DNA from: Candidatus Poseidoniales archaeon
GTDB lineage: Archaea; Thermoplasmatota; Poseidoniia; Poseidoniales; Poseidoniaceae
Direction: 5' to 3'
NCBI GenBank assembly: GCA_009887135.1
Contig: QXYA01000068.1
Coordinates: 1-24,813 of the forward strand
DNA: 24,813 nt
Shown: positions 7,297-14,721 of the stretch, in pieces
Numbering within the stretch: the stretch's first letter is position 1
Layout: each line of letters opens with the position of its first letter
Notes under the pieces: model-generated
What the model saw: only the letters and a program-made list of their open reading frames with translations
Databases searched by the model: none
What the model was told of the DNA's origin: nothing
Position numbers and translations under genes: made by a program

Positions 7297-7396
7297 ACTC
7301 GCCTGTTAACTCTCCTTACATACATGTCTGTAACACTCGTATCTGTAATTGCCAACGTCGGTAGCGTTCAATATGGCCCAACGAATCGTCATGCCT

Positions 7397-7813
7397 TCAG
7401 CAGATGCGCTCTCTGATCCTGCCTTGTAAGTGCCGTTCTGCTTGAAGTGGGGTAAGGATATGTAAGAGGTCAAAATACTCTATACCCCCAATAATCGGAT
7501 CAGCTGCATAGGGGTCTTCACTTGAAGTATCAAGCAATAGGTCAACAAAGATGATCCCTAACCTCTCATGATACAGGTCAACTGAAGTGATGTATCGCCA
7601 TGAAGAATCTTCTTGATTGGGCCTGTCATCTTTAACAAAATGAAAGTAACAATGGCTTTCTGGTATGCATGATGTGCAATTGCTCAATGCAATGGGCAAG
7701 AAATCTAGGCCTCCCTCGCTAAACCGGGGTTGACTCTTGAGATAGGGGAGGCACTTTCTTGCTAGCTCAACTAGCCAATCCGGGTTGTATCTCTTGCCAC
7801 TTTCTCCCCTCAT
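7397..7813 (-). CDS. Hypothetical protein, 138 residues, no family recognised
   Basis: A soluble, mixed alpha/beta-looking sequence without membrane segments or signal peptide. The N-terminal third is basic and helical (WLVELARKCLPYLKSQP), the middle has three cysteines (SNCTSCIPESHC) that could be redox or metal ligands but lack a recognised spacing, and the C-terminal half is acidic (DLLLDTSSEDPYAADP). An AGGGGAG Shine-Dalgarno sequence 4-5 nt before the ATG (7818-7824 on the minus strand) and a TATA element further upstream support the start. It lies convergent to the zinc-ribbon gene and alone between two units. It may be lineage-specific or acquired; I assign no function. Confidence 0.65.
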   Translation of the reverse strand: MRGESGKRYNPDWLVELARKCLPYLKSQPRFSEGGLDFLPIALSNCTSCIPESHCYFHFVKDDRPNQEDSSWRYITSVDLYHERLGIIFVDLLLDTSSEDPYAADPIIGGIEYFDLLHILTPLQAERHLQGRIRERIC

Positions 7814-7844
7814 AATACTCCCCTAATACATGATAATATGCTGC

Positions 7845-7853
7845 TTTTTATAT
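7845..7853 (-). promoter_or_regulatory. TATA box for the 138-residue hypothetical gene
   Basis: Read on the minus strand this is ATATAAAAA, about 36 nt before the ATG at 7813. A start 25 nt downstream would give a leader of about 10 nt containing the AGGGGAG Shine-Dalgarno sequence. It is one of the better TATA matches in the window. The remaining gap to the biotin-carrier gene (7854-7974) holds nothing I can identify. Confidence 0.52.
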
Positions 7854-7974
7854 CAACTCAAACCAAATTGATATTTCTGGAAATGATGGGCTTTAGGATG
7901 ACTTCATTTCCAATTGTTTTCATATATCGTAGCCTAATGGAGCCGCACGTGAGCACAACAGCAGCCGTTGATTA

Positions 7975-8442
7975 TTACTGAGGACTTTCAACTTCGAGCA
8001 GACTTACACCTTGTTCAACACGATCGCCTGCTGAAAAGGATACTTTCGTGACGATTCCATCTTCTGATGCTACGACTCTATGCTCCATTTTCATGGCTTC
8101 TAGAATCATAAGAGTTTGACCTGCTTCAACAGTTTGGCCTTCAGATACGAGGACTTCGAGCACTGTCCCAGGCATTGGAGCAACTAAGCCTCCATGGTGT
8201 TCATCAGCACTTGCCCCCGGTTCAATTCGCTCGAGAGTGTAGATATGTCCACTGTGATGAACCCACCATACATCGCCTACTTTAGCGACATGAGCCCATG
8301 CTTTCGTTCCGTCTTCGAAATAGATTCGAACGCGACCATCTTCTTTTGGATGAGCACAATGATTGACGAATGTCCATATCTTTGGTGTACGCTCAAGCGT
8401 CACCTCGTGAACCTCATTCTGGAACCTAAACTCGTGCTGCAT
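7975..8442 (-). CDS. Biotin-carrier subunit of acyl-CoA carboxylase (BT-like plus biotinyl domain)
   Basis: 155 residues from the ATG at 8442. Residues about 4-70 (HEFRFQNEVHEVTL, GRVRIYFEDGTKAWAHVAK, DVWWVHHSGHIYTLERI) resemble the BT linker domain that joins biotin carboxylase and carrier in methylcrotonyl/propionyl-CoA carboxylase alpha chains. Residues about 85-155 are the biotinyl domain (GGLVAPMPGTVLEV, GQTLMILEAMKMEH), with Lys118 of EAMKM the biotinylation site. The start overlaps the stop of the biotin carboxylase gene by one base (TGATG), and a GGAGG sits 8 nt upstream inside that gene. A TTG one codon earlier is open but is not needed. Together with the upstream gene it equals one full MCC alpha chain split in two. 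Confidence 0.93.
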   Translation of the reverse strand: MQHEFRFQNEVHEVTLERTPKIWTFVNHCAHPKEDGRVRIYFEDGTKAWAHVAKVGDVWWVHHSGHIYTLERIEPGASADEHHGGLVAPMPGTVLEVLVSEGQTVEAGQTLMILEAMKMEHRVVASEDGIVTKVSFSAGDRVEQGVSLLEVESPQ

Positions 8443-9947
8443 CAAGGATACCTCCTATTGAGCGTCTGGAAGGGGCTTGAAATGCCTTCTTTTGATGAGG
8501 AGGTGGAAACTGACACCCTATGCATTCCAGTCGTTTCTGCAACAGCTGCAGTCATCAGAGCAACATCGAGATTCTTCTGTGTTGGATTGAATTCGTAGCC
8601 ATTTGGAAAGACATCATCGATCATTGTCGTGTAGGTATTACCACTGATGACTTCTTCTGTATCACAAAGAGTTCGTAAGAAACCAATGTTCGTTGTTGTT
8701 CCCAATACAACAAATTCGTCAAGGGCTCGACGCATTCGTTGGAGTGATTCTGCTCTTGAAGGCGCCCAAACGATGAGTTTTGCAAGCATTGGATCGTAAT
8801 GAGGTGTTACGTCATCGCCTTCCCTTACACCTGTATCCAGACGGATTCCTGGACCCGTAGGAGGTCGAAAGACTGCTAAGGGGCCAATTGCAGGAAGGAA
8901 ATTGTTGCTCGGATCTTCTGCATACAATCGAACTTCAATCGCATGTCCACGGAGTTCTAATTCCCCTACAGACATCGGCTCTCCTGCTGCAATACGCAAT
9001 TGTTCGCGAACCAAATCCACTCCAGTGACCATTTCGGTCACAGGATGTTCGACTTGAATTCGAGTATTCATTTCAAGGAAATAGAACGAACCATCCTCTG
9101 CTAGGAGAAATTCAACTGTTCCCGCCCCAACATAATCGACAGCCTGTGCTGCAGATACAGCAGCTTGTCCCATTTGTTCTCGAAGCGATGGACTCATTGA
9201 AGCACATGGAGCTTCTTCGAACACTTTTTGATGACGTCGTTGAACACTGCATTCACGCTCTCCAAGGTGTATACACCGACCATGAGTATCTGCAAGAACT
9301 TGAATCTCAACGTGCTTTGAAGTTTGAAGAAGTTTTTCGACATAAACTCGACCATCTCCAAACGCAGTAACTGCTTCACGACGAGCGGAACGAGCGGAAG
9401 ATTCGAGTTCTTCTTGAACATGGACAACACGCATCCCTTTCCCGCCACCACCTGCTGTAGCTTTCAGCAGTAATGGATAGCCTGTTTCAATGGCAGCTTG
9501 GCGAATATCTTCCAGAGCACGCTCTTCATCCTCCTCTTCGATTTCAACACCTGGAATAACAGGAACACCTGCTTGCTTCATGATTTGACGAGCAGACATC
9601 TTATCTCCCATTTGTTCAATGGCTTGAGGTGATGGACCGATCCAAATCAAACCAGCATCCATTACAGCCTGTGCAAATCCTGCTCGTTCTGATAGGAAAC
9701 CGAAACCTGGATGGATTGCATCAGCCCCTGTATCCTTTGCAACTTGAATAATCGCTGCACCATTGAGATATGTTTCAGTGATTGAATCTCCTTCGAGAAG
9801 AACGGATTCGTCTGCAAGTTCGCGAAACATTCCTGATCGATCGTTTTCAGCATAAATAGCAACTGATGAAAGACCGGCTTCTCGACATGCACGTAGGATA
9901 CGACAGGCGATTTCGCCACGGTTCGCAACCAAGACACGTCGAATCAT
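8442..9947 (-). CDS. mccA: Biotin carboxylase subunit, probably of 3-methylcrotonyl-CoA carboxylase
   Basis: 501 residues. It carboxylates carrier-bound biotin using ATP and bicarbonate. Visible: N-terminal VLVANRGEIACRI (5-17), HPGFGFLSE (79-87), the ATP-grasp Gly loop KATAGGGGKGMRVV (162-175), RECSVQRRHQKVFEEAP (231-247), and EMNTRIQVEHPVTEMVTGVD (292-311) with metal and catalytic residues. The C-terminal biotin carboxylase domain is present, then the protein ends at SPFQTLNRRYP, where fused alpha chains continue into BT and carrier domains; those lie in the next, overlapping gene. The start ATG follows a GAGGTGA Shine-Dalgarno that overlaps the stop of the hydratase gene, nine nt away. Substrate is inferred from the adjacent MCC-type carboxyltransferase and LiuC-like hydratase; acetyl/propionyl-CoA use is the alternative. 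Confidence 0.93.
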   Translation of the reverse strand: MIRRVLVANRGEIACRILRACREAGLSSVAIYAENDRSGMFRELADESVLLEGDSITETYLNGAAIIQVAKDTGADAIHPGFGFLSERAGFAQAVMDAGLIWIGPSPQAIEQMGDKMSARQIMKQAGVPVIPGVEIEEEDEERALEDIRQAAIETGYPLLLKATAGGGGKGMRVVHVQEELESSARSARREAVTAFGDGRVYVEKLLQTSKHVEIQVLADTHGRCIHLGERECSVQRRHQKVFEEAPCASMSPSLREQMGQAAVSAAQAVDYVGAGTVEFLLAEDGSFYFLEMNTRIQVEHPVTEMVTGVDLVREQLRIAAGEPMSVGELELRGHAIEVRLYAEDPSNNFLPAIGPLAVFRPPTGPGIRLDTGVREGDDVTPHYDPMLAKLIVWAPSRAESLQRMRRALDEFVVLGTTTNIGFLRTLCDTEEVISGNTYTTMIDDVFPNGYEFNPTQKNLDVALMTAAVAETTGMHRVSVSTSSSKEGISSPFQTLNRRYP

Positions 9948-9956
9948 CGTTTCACC

Positions 9957-10814
9957 TCATTCTGGTTTCCAATCTGCAGGACGCTTTTCTAGGAACGAGG
10001 ATAGACCTTCTTGACCTTCTCTGGAACCTCGCATTCTGCTGGTGAAATCAAGCGTCCAATCACGAAGCGATTCATCATCACCTGTCCATCGGTCGAATCC
10101 AACACTGAGTTCCTTAGCAAGCGTTGCTGCGCTTGGCCCAGTGGTGAGAACTTCTGAGATGATTGAGTCAATTGCCTCTGTAAAGGCCTCTTGATCGGTT
10201 ACAACACATTCAAGGAATCCAATGCGAAGAGCCTCTTCTGCTTTGATTCGACTTGCTTGCATAGCCAAACGTCGGAAGTTGGCTGAACCAACTCTTCGAT
10301 ACACGTAAGGTCCGATAACTGCTGGGAGAATCCCTAACTTTGCTTCTGAAAGGGCGATTTTAACATCCTCTGTAGCAATGACATAATCCAGGCAAGCGAT
10401 TAATCCAGCACCACCACCAAGGGCAACGCCTTGAATGGCTCCGATTGTGAAACATGGATGGGACCACAGACCATTGAAGAGACGATCGAGTCGTTCGCTA
10501 TCCTTTCTGTTCTCTTCAGGCGTATTTGCTCCTGCATCACGCATCATGTTGATGTCAGCACCTGCACAGAAATGACGACCCTTTCCTGAGAGAACAAGTG
10601 TTCGCAGGTATTGATTTCCGTTCGAATCAAGCAATGCATCTTGACGACCTGCACTACGTTCAGCAGTCCATTCAAAGACTTCTATGAGTTCTGTAATCAT
10701 TGCCACATTCATGGCATTGTACTTGTCTTCTCGTGTTAATTCTACACGAGCCGAACTTCCTTCTACGGACAAGGAAATTAGCGTTGTTTCAGGTGGGTTA
10801 TCCATTGTTAACAT
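9957..10814 (-). CDS. liuC: Enoyl-CoA hydratase family, probably methylglutaconyl-CoA hydratase
   Basis: 285 residues of the crotonase fold. The two oxyanion-hole elements are clear: SGKGRHFCAGADI (76-88) and GVALGGGAGL (129-138). SEAKLGILPAVIGPYVYRRVG (from 156) carries the catalytic Glu157 and resembles the SEV-x-LGL-x-PA-x-x-SPYV block of bacterial LiuC. The first of the two catalytic glutamates of ordinary enoyl-CoA hydratase is Gly here (GGGAG rather than GGGCE). The predicted step is hydration of 3-methylglutaconyl-CoA to HMG-CoA, the reaction after methylcrotonyl-CoA carboxylase, whose genes lie on both sides. ATG 10814 has GAGGT eight nt upstream; ATG 10805 is a weaker alternative. 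The C-terminus SSFLEKRPADWK is the usual crotonase ending (FLEKRxPxW). Family is certain; substrate rests on context and motif. Confidence 0.9.
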   Translation of the reverse strand: MLTMDNPPETTLISLSVEGSSARVELTREDKYNAMNVAMITELIEVFEWTAERSAGRQDALLDSNGNQYLRTLVLSGKGRHFCAGADINMMRDAGANTPEENRKDSERLDRLFNGLWSHPCFTIGAIQGVALGGGAGLIACLDYVIATEDVKIALSEAKLGILPAVIGPYVYRRVGSANFRRLAMQASRIKAEEALRIGFLECVVTDQEAFTEAIDSIISEVLTTGPSAATLAKELSVGFDRWTGDDESLRDWTLDFTSRMRGSREGQEGLSSFLEKRPADWKPE

Positions 10815-10855
10815 TCTAAAAACCTCAATTGTAATTTTAAATTTTCAATTGGAAT
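10815..10855 (-). other. AT-rich spacer between mccB and liuC with paired CAATTG motifs
   Basis: This 41-nt gap is almost pure A+T and holds two CAATTG palindromes about 20 nt apart (near 10826 and 10846) followed by the GAGGT of liuC. It could be a weak internal hairpin, a processing site or an internal promoter; no T-tract marks a terminator, so cotranscription is still likely. Confidence 0.35.
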
Positions 10856-12475
10856 TTACATTCTAAAAATTCCGTATTTTCCTTCTGGCATTGGCGCATT
10901 TCGAGCCGAAGCAAGACAAAGTCCGAGAACATCTCTTGTATCTCTAGGATCAATGATTCCATCATCCCATAAACGTGCAGTCGAATAGTAAGGTGAACCT
11001 TCACGCTCATACTTCTCAAGAATTGGAGAACGGAACTCATCAAGTTCATCGCCTTCCATAGGAGAAAGGCCTTCTCGAGCACGTTGATCTTGTTTGACGG
11101 TTGTCAGAACATCTGCCGCTTGTGGACCACCCATGACTGAGATTCTGCTGTTTGGCCACATGAAAAGGAAACGTGGATCGTATGCACGACCACACATACC
11201 GTAGTTTCCGGCTCCGTGTGAACCTCCAACGATAATGGTGAACTTTGGCACATTAACGCATGAAACTGCAGTGACAAGTTTTGCACCGTCTTTGGCGATA
11301 CCACCTGCTTCGTAGGCCTTCCCAACCATGAACCCTGTAATGTTCTGAAGGAAGACAAGAGGAATACCTCGCTGACCACACAACTCGACGAAATGGGCTC
11401 CTTTGACAGATGATTCAGAGAAGAGAATTCCGTTGTTGGCCACAATACCAACTTTGTGTCCGTGAATATGAGCGAAGCCACAGATCAATGTTGTCCCATA
11501 CCGAGATTTGAACTCATGGAATCTTGAACCATCAACAACGCGTGAGATGATTTCACGCACATCGATTGGCGTACGGTTATCGCTTGGAATCAGCCCCAGT
11601 AAATCTTCAATATCGTGTGCAGGAGGTTCTGGCTCCTGAGTTGCCGCAGGAGCAAGGGTGCGCGGACCCAAGTTCTCGACAACATTACGAACCATTCGCA
11701 ATGCTTCTGATTCATCTTCTGCAAAATGATCTGCAACGCCTGATTGCACTGTGTGAACTTCTGCTCCGCCCAATTCTTCAGCTGTTACAACTTCACCCGT
11801 TGCAGCCTTAACCAGCGGAGGTCCTGCTAGGAAGATTGTTCCGTTTCCTTTGACAATAATGGATTCATCACTCATTGCTGGAACATACGCCCCACCTGCT
11901 GTACATGAACCAAGAACTGCAGCAACCTGAGGAATTCCATCTCCAGACATCTTCGCTTGGTTGCGGAAGATACGTCCAAAGTGACCAATATCTGGAAAGA
12001 CTTCATCTTGCATAGGAAGGAAAGCTCCGCCTGAATCTACCAGATAGATGCAAGGGAGGTGATTTTCATGAGCAACTGTTTGAGCACGAATGTGTTTCTT
12101 AACAGTCATTGGATAATACGAGCCGCCTTTGACAGTTGCATCATTTGCCACAAAGAGGACTTCACGGCCATGAATACTTCCAATTCCAGTCACAATACCA
12201 GCAGAGTGAGCACGACCATCGTACAACTCGTATGCTGCTAGTGGAGAGAGTTCAAGGAAAGCCGTCCCAGGGTCAATGATACGTTCAATACGCTCACGTG
12301 CAAGCATTTTGTTTCGACTACGATGACGAGCAACGTATTTTTCGCCACCACCATTACTAACAACATCAAGACGTTCACGGAGTGTTTCGATCAATGCAAG
12401 ATTGTGTTCTCGACGTGCAGAGAAATCAGGATCGGCTTTGTTTACTCGTGTCGGAAGTCGATCCATCCCTGCCAC
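10856..12475 (-). CDS. mccB: 3-methylcrotonyl-CoA carboxylase carboxyltransferase (beta) subunit
   Basis: 539 residues from a GTG at 12475; ATG 12466 (giving 536, starting MDRLPTRV) is the likelier start because AGGTGG precedes it at suitable spacing. It transfers the carboxyl from biotin to 3-methylcrotonyl-CoA. The sequence follows MCC beta chains closely and not acetyl- or propionyl-CoA types: GGSYYPMTVKKHIRAQ, CIYLVDSGGAFLPMQDEVFP, GSCTAGGAYVPAMSDESI, GTIFLAGPPLVKAATGE, ELGGAEVHTVQSGVADHFA, and in the C-terminal half QNITGFMVGKAYEAGGIAKD, GGSHGAGNYGMCGRAYDP and a terminal EGKYGIFRM (bacterial forms end similarly). Length matches the family (about 535). It heads the liu-type cluster and lies 44 nt after the DUF63 gene. 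Confidence 0.95.
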   Translation of the reverse strand: MAGMDRLPTRVNKADPDFSARREHNLALIETLRERLDVVSNGGGEKYVARHRSRNKMLARERIERIIDPGTAFLELSPLAAYELYDGRAHSAGIVTGIGSIHGREVLFVANDATVKGGSYYPMTVKKHIRAQTVAHENHLPCIYLVDSGGAFLPMQDEVFPDIGHFGRIFRNQAKMSGDGIPQVAAVLGSCTAGGAYVPAMSDESIIVKGNGTIFLAGPPLVKAATGEVVTAEELGGAEVHTVQSGVADHFAEDESEALRMVRNVVENLGPRTLAPAATQEPEPPAHDIEDLLGLIPSDNRTPIDVREIISRVVDGSRFHEFKSRYGTTLICGFAHIHGHKVGIVANNGILFSESSVKGAHFVELCGQRGIPLVFLQNITGFMVGKAYEAGGIAKDGAKLVTAVSCVNVPKFTIIVGGSHGAGNYGMCGRAYDPRFLFMWPNSRISVMGGPQAADVLTTVKQDQRAREGLSPMEGDELDEFRSPILEKYEREGSPYYSTARLWDDGIIDPRDTRDVLGLCLASARNAPMPEGKYGIFRM

Positions 12476-12519
12476 CTATTGCAGACCAATCGGCTTAGGA
12501 ACTTCAAATCACCGTCGCA

Positions 12520-13902
12520 TCAAACACCGAGCATCAATCGCCCAATGTCTCGCAATCCAGGTGCAAGGCCGACGATCAAAACGGCCAATACAATGAGCAT
12601 GCGGAGATGTGATTGCCTCTTTTCGACACGCATTTCTATGAAAATATATGTGATTAAGCCAACAAGGGCGGCCTTTACCAAAGCAAAGAGCCATGCGCCT
12701 TCAACATCCCAACCAATCGAATCACTAATGCTTCCACCATACTGGATTACTGCATCACTGAGCGGATGCTTTTCAGAATAGTCGAAATAATCAATTCCAA
12801 CCATTGTAGCAAATCCGTCACAGAGTTGACCAAAGACCATAGCAAGAACAAGCGGACTGGCGAGAAGGGCTTTATTCGAGAGTAATTCAATAGGATGCTT
12901 CGATACCACTTTTTCTTCTGCTTCCCATGCTTTGATCGAAACACCTTCGGGTAGAACACCCGCTTCAAATCCACTGAGTTTGAGTTGGTGTGCATCGTCC
13001 TTTCCGATTCTGTACAATGCATAGCATACCAGTGCAGGTATTCCTAGGACAACTAACGCAGGCCACAAAACGATGTCATTCGGCATTCGCCCAGATTCTT
13101 GCAACCATGGCGTGGATGCTAACTGCGCCCAATGACCAAGACCAACGAAACAAGCACCTACTGCAAAGGAAAGCAATCCGCGAGATACCGAATCCCATTC
13201 ACGAGTGTTGTGCATTGTAAAGATGAGAGAAGCAAAGCCAAGGATGAGGCCAGCAATAATCCAGATCACTCCCATCTCATGAGCATGATAACCAGGCCTG
13301 AACAACAATGCCCACATTGCTAAAAGGGCAAAACAAAGGAGTGGAACCAAACGTATTCTGAGATTCAGTTCTCCGAAATCACCCTCGACATCATCCCATC
13401 GCTTTCCTGCGAAATAGGACATGATTCCTATGCCGAACAGCCAAGCTGCAAGATGGAGATGAATGATTGGAGAGATGAGAAGCCAATCAATGGATGAAGG
13501 GAAGAAGTCTGCATCTTCGAGTACTCTAAGAATCGGTGCAAGACAAACCCAGGCGATTAAAGCGTACATCATCTTGTCATTGACAGGTAGATTTAGCGTA
13601 CGGAAGAGGGCTTGAAAGACAACAACTGAGGCGAGGAGGCCGAATGTGTAAATCGCAGTATTTTGAGGTGTATATCCAGCATCACCTTGCTCGCCTGCGT
13701 CTGCTTCAACGGGTTCCCAGATGATTGGGCGTAATCCGTCATCCCAGACCATTTCATTTTGGAACACCAATCCAAGAAGGAGAATAATTCCTAATCCAAT
13801 GACAATCCTTGTCATCGCTTGTTCGATCAGTGAAAGCCGGCTTGATGGCAACGCTGGTTGATGATTAAGAAGAATTTCATCAATGGATTCAATCGAACTC
13901 AT
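12520..13902 (-). CDS. DUF63-family polytopic membrane protein
   Basis: 460 residues with about ten hydrophobic helices. It shows the two hallmarks of archaeal DUF63 proteins: NTAIYTFGLLAS followed by VNDKMMYALIAWVCLAPILRVLEDADFF (81-134) and the late block DGFATMVGIDYFDYSEKHPL (around residues 365-385), which parallels the family's LLDAxxTxxGIDxFGYxEqHvLP. The function of the family is unknown. An extra charged N-terminus, a loop of about 30 residues between helices 1 and 2 (WEPVEADAGEQGDAG), and a soluble loop near 315-345 are present. GAGGA six to nine nt before the ATG supports the start. Close spacing on the same strand to FKBP (57 nt) and mccB (44 nt) allows cotranscription, though no shared role is evident. 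Confidence 0.85.
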   Translation of the reverse strand: MSSIESIDEILLNHQPALPSSRLSLIEQAMTRIVIGLGIILLLGLVFQNEMVWDDGLRPIIWEPVEADAGEQGDAGYTPQNTAIYTFGLLASVVVFQALFRTLNLPVNDKMMYALIAWVCLAPILRVLEDADFFPSSIDWLLISPIIHLHLAAWLFGIGIMSYFAGKRWDDVEGDFGELNLRIRLVPLLCFALLAMWALLFRPGYHAHEMGVIWIIAGLILGFASLIFTMHNTREWDSVSRGLLSFAVGACFVGLGHWAQLASTPWLQESGRMPNDIVLWPALVVLGIPALVCYALYRIGKDDAHQLKLSGFEAGVLPEGVSIKAWEAEEKVVSKHPIELLSNKALLASPLVLAMVFGQLCDGFATMVGIDYFDYSEKHPLSDAVIQYGGSISDSIGWDVEGAWLFALVKAALVGLITYIFIEMRVEKRQSHLRMLIVLAVLIVGLAPGLRDIGRLMLGV

Positions 13903-13959
13903 GGACTGTCCTCATTCTTGCGACTAGGAAGTGGGCAATATCTCTTCCCTATGGAAGAT

Positions 13960-14658
13960 TCACTCTTCTTCAGTAGCTGCAACTCGTGGCTCGTGTTCTT
14001 CAATGAAGGACACCTTGCCACATTCTACTGCATCTCTTAGAACTGTAACCAAACGGAATTTCATCATTGCCGCATTGGTGTCGAAAAGCATTGTTTGTGG
14101 GATAACAATGTTAAGAGCGTCGCCATCAAAGGTAACGCCGAAGTCGGAGTGGCCTGTGTTTGATTCGAGCAATGCTGCAACTTTCTCTTCCTTGCCTTCT
14201 ACGACCTTAACGATCTTGAAGTTGTACTTGAGTGTCTTTCCAGCCATTGGATGGTTGTAATCGATACGAGCACGGCCAGCAGCGAGGAATGACAAGTATC
14301 CTTGTCGACCACCGATGGTGACTGGAGCGCCGAGATAGAGTTGGTTCGGGTCTCGGACTGCACGTCGTAGTTTGTCGATACTGATTGTTTCGATTTGTTC
14401 GGAATCTTTCTCACCGTATGCATCAACAGGTGCGAGTTCGAGTTCAACATCCTTGTTTGGCTTAGCACCGAGGAGAGCTTCTTCAAATCCAGGAATAAGA
14501 GAGCCGGAGCCAACAACACAGACCATTGGTGTGTATGTGCGGTTTTCTTCGTGTACTTCATGTTCCTTTGCAGTTGCTTCTTTTGTTGTCTCGATTAAAT
14601 CGCCTGTTTCGCCATTGTAGAGATCGTAATCAACGTGAATAATGTCGCCTTCTTCCAT
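13960..14658 (-). CDS. FKBP-type peptidyl-prolyl cis-trans isomerase, long archaeal (SlyD-like) form
   Basis: 232 residues. MEEGDIIHVDYDLYNGETGDLIETT is the first FKBP strand pair, GSGSLIPGFEEALLGAK (50-66) is the FKBP core with the Ile-Pro-Gly loop, and the region about 85-135 (YGEKDSEQIETISIDKLRR, then LGAPVTIGGRQGYLSFLAAGRARIDYNHPMAGKTLKY) is the inserted IF chaperone domain followed by the NHPLAGK-like return strand. About 80 extra C-terminal residues form the additional domain seen in long archaeal FKBPs. No signal peptide: a cytoplasmic folding factor. An AGGTGA Shine-Dalgarno lies nine nt before the ATG, and CTTATGAAC about 43 nt upstream may be the promoter. A role in folding cytochromes or membrane proteins is possible from the neighbourhood but unproven. 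Confidence 0.93.
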   Translation of the reverse strand: MEEGDIIHVDYDLYNGETGDLIETTKEATAKEHEVHEENRTYTPMVCVVGSGSLIPGFEEALLGAKPNKDVELELAPVDAYGEKDSEQIETISIDKLRRAVRDPNQLYLGAPVTIGGRQGYLSFLAAGRARIDYNHPMAGKTLKYNFKIVKVVEGKEEKVAALLESNTGHSDFGVTFDGDALNIVIPQTMLFDTNAAMMKFRLVTVLRDAVECGKVSFIEEHEPRVAATEEE

Positions 14659-14721
14659 GTGTTCATCACCTGAATGCTCCGCCGACTCTGATGGCGTTCA
14701 TAAGTCAATTGGCTGTAGATT

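Noticed and set aside
8443..8445. TTG start one codon before the biotin-carrier ATG
   Set aside because: The ATG at 8442 has better SD spacing and forms a TGATG junction with the upstream stop.
8194..8598. 134-codon plus-strand frame over the carrier/carboxylase junction
   Set aside because: It is a shadow of two genes with certain identity, with no supporting signal.
12323..12781. 152-codon plus-strand frame spanning the DUF63-mccB boundary
   Set aside because: It overlaps coding sequence of both genes in antisense and its product is low-complexity and Arg/Ser-rich.
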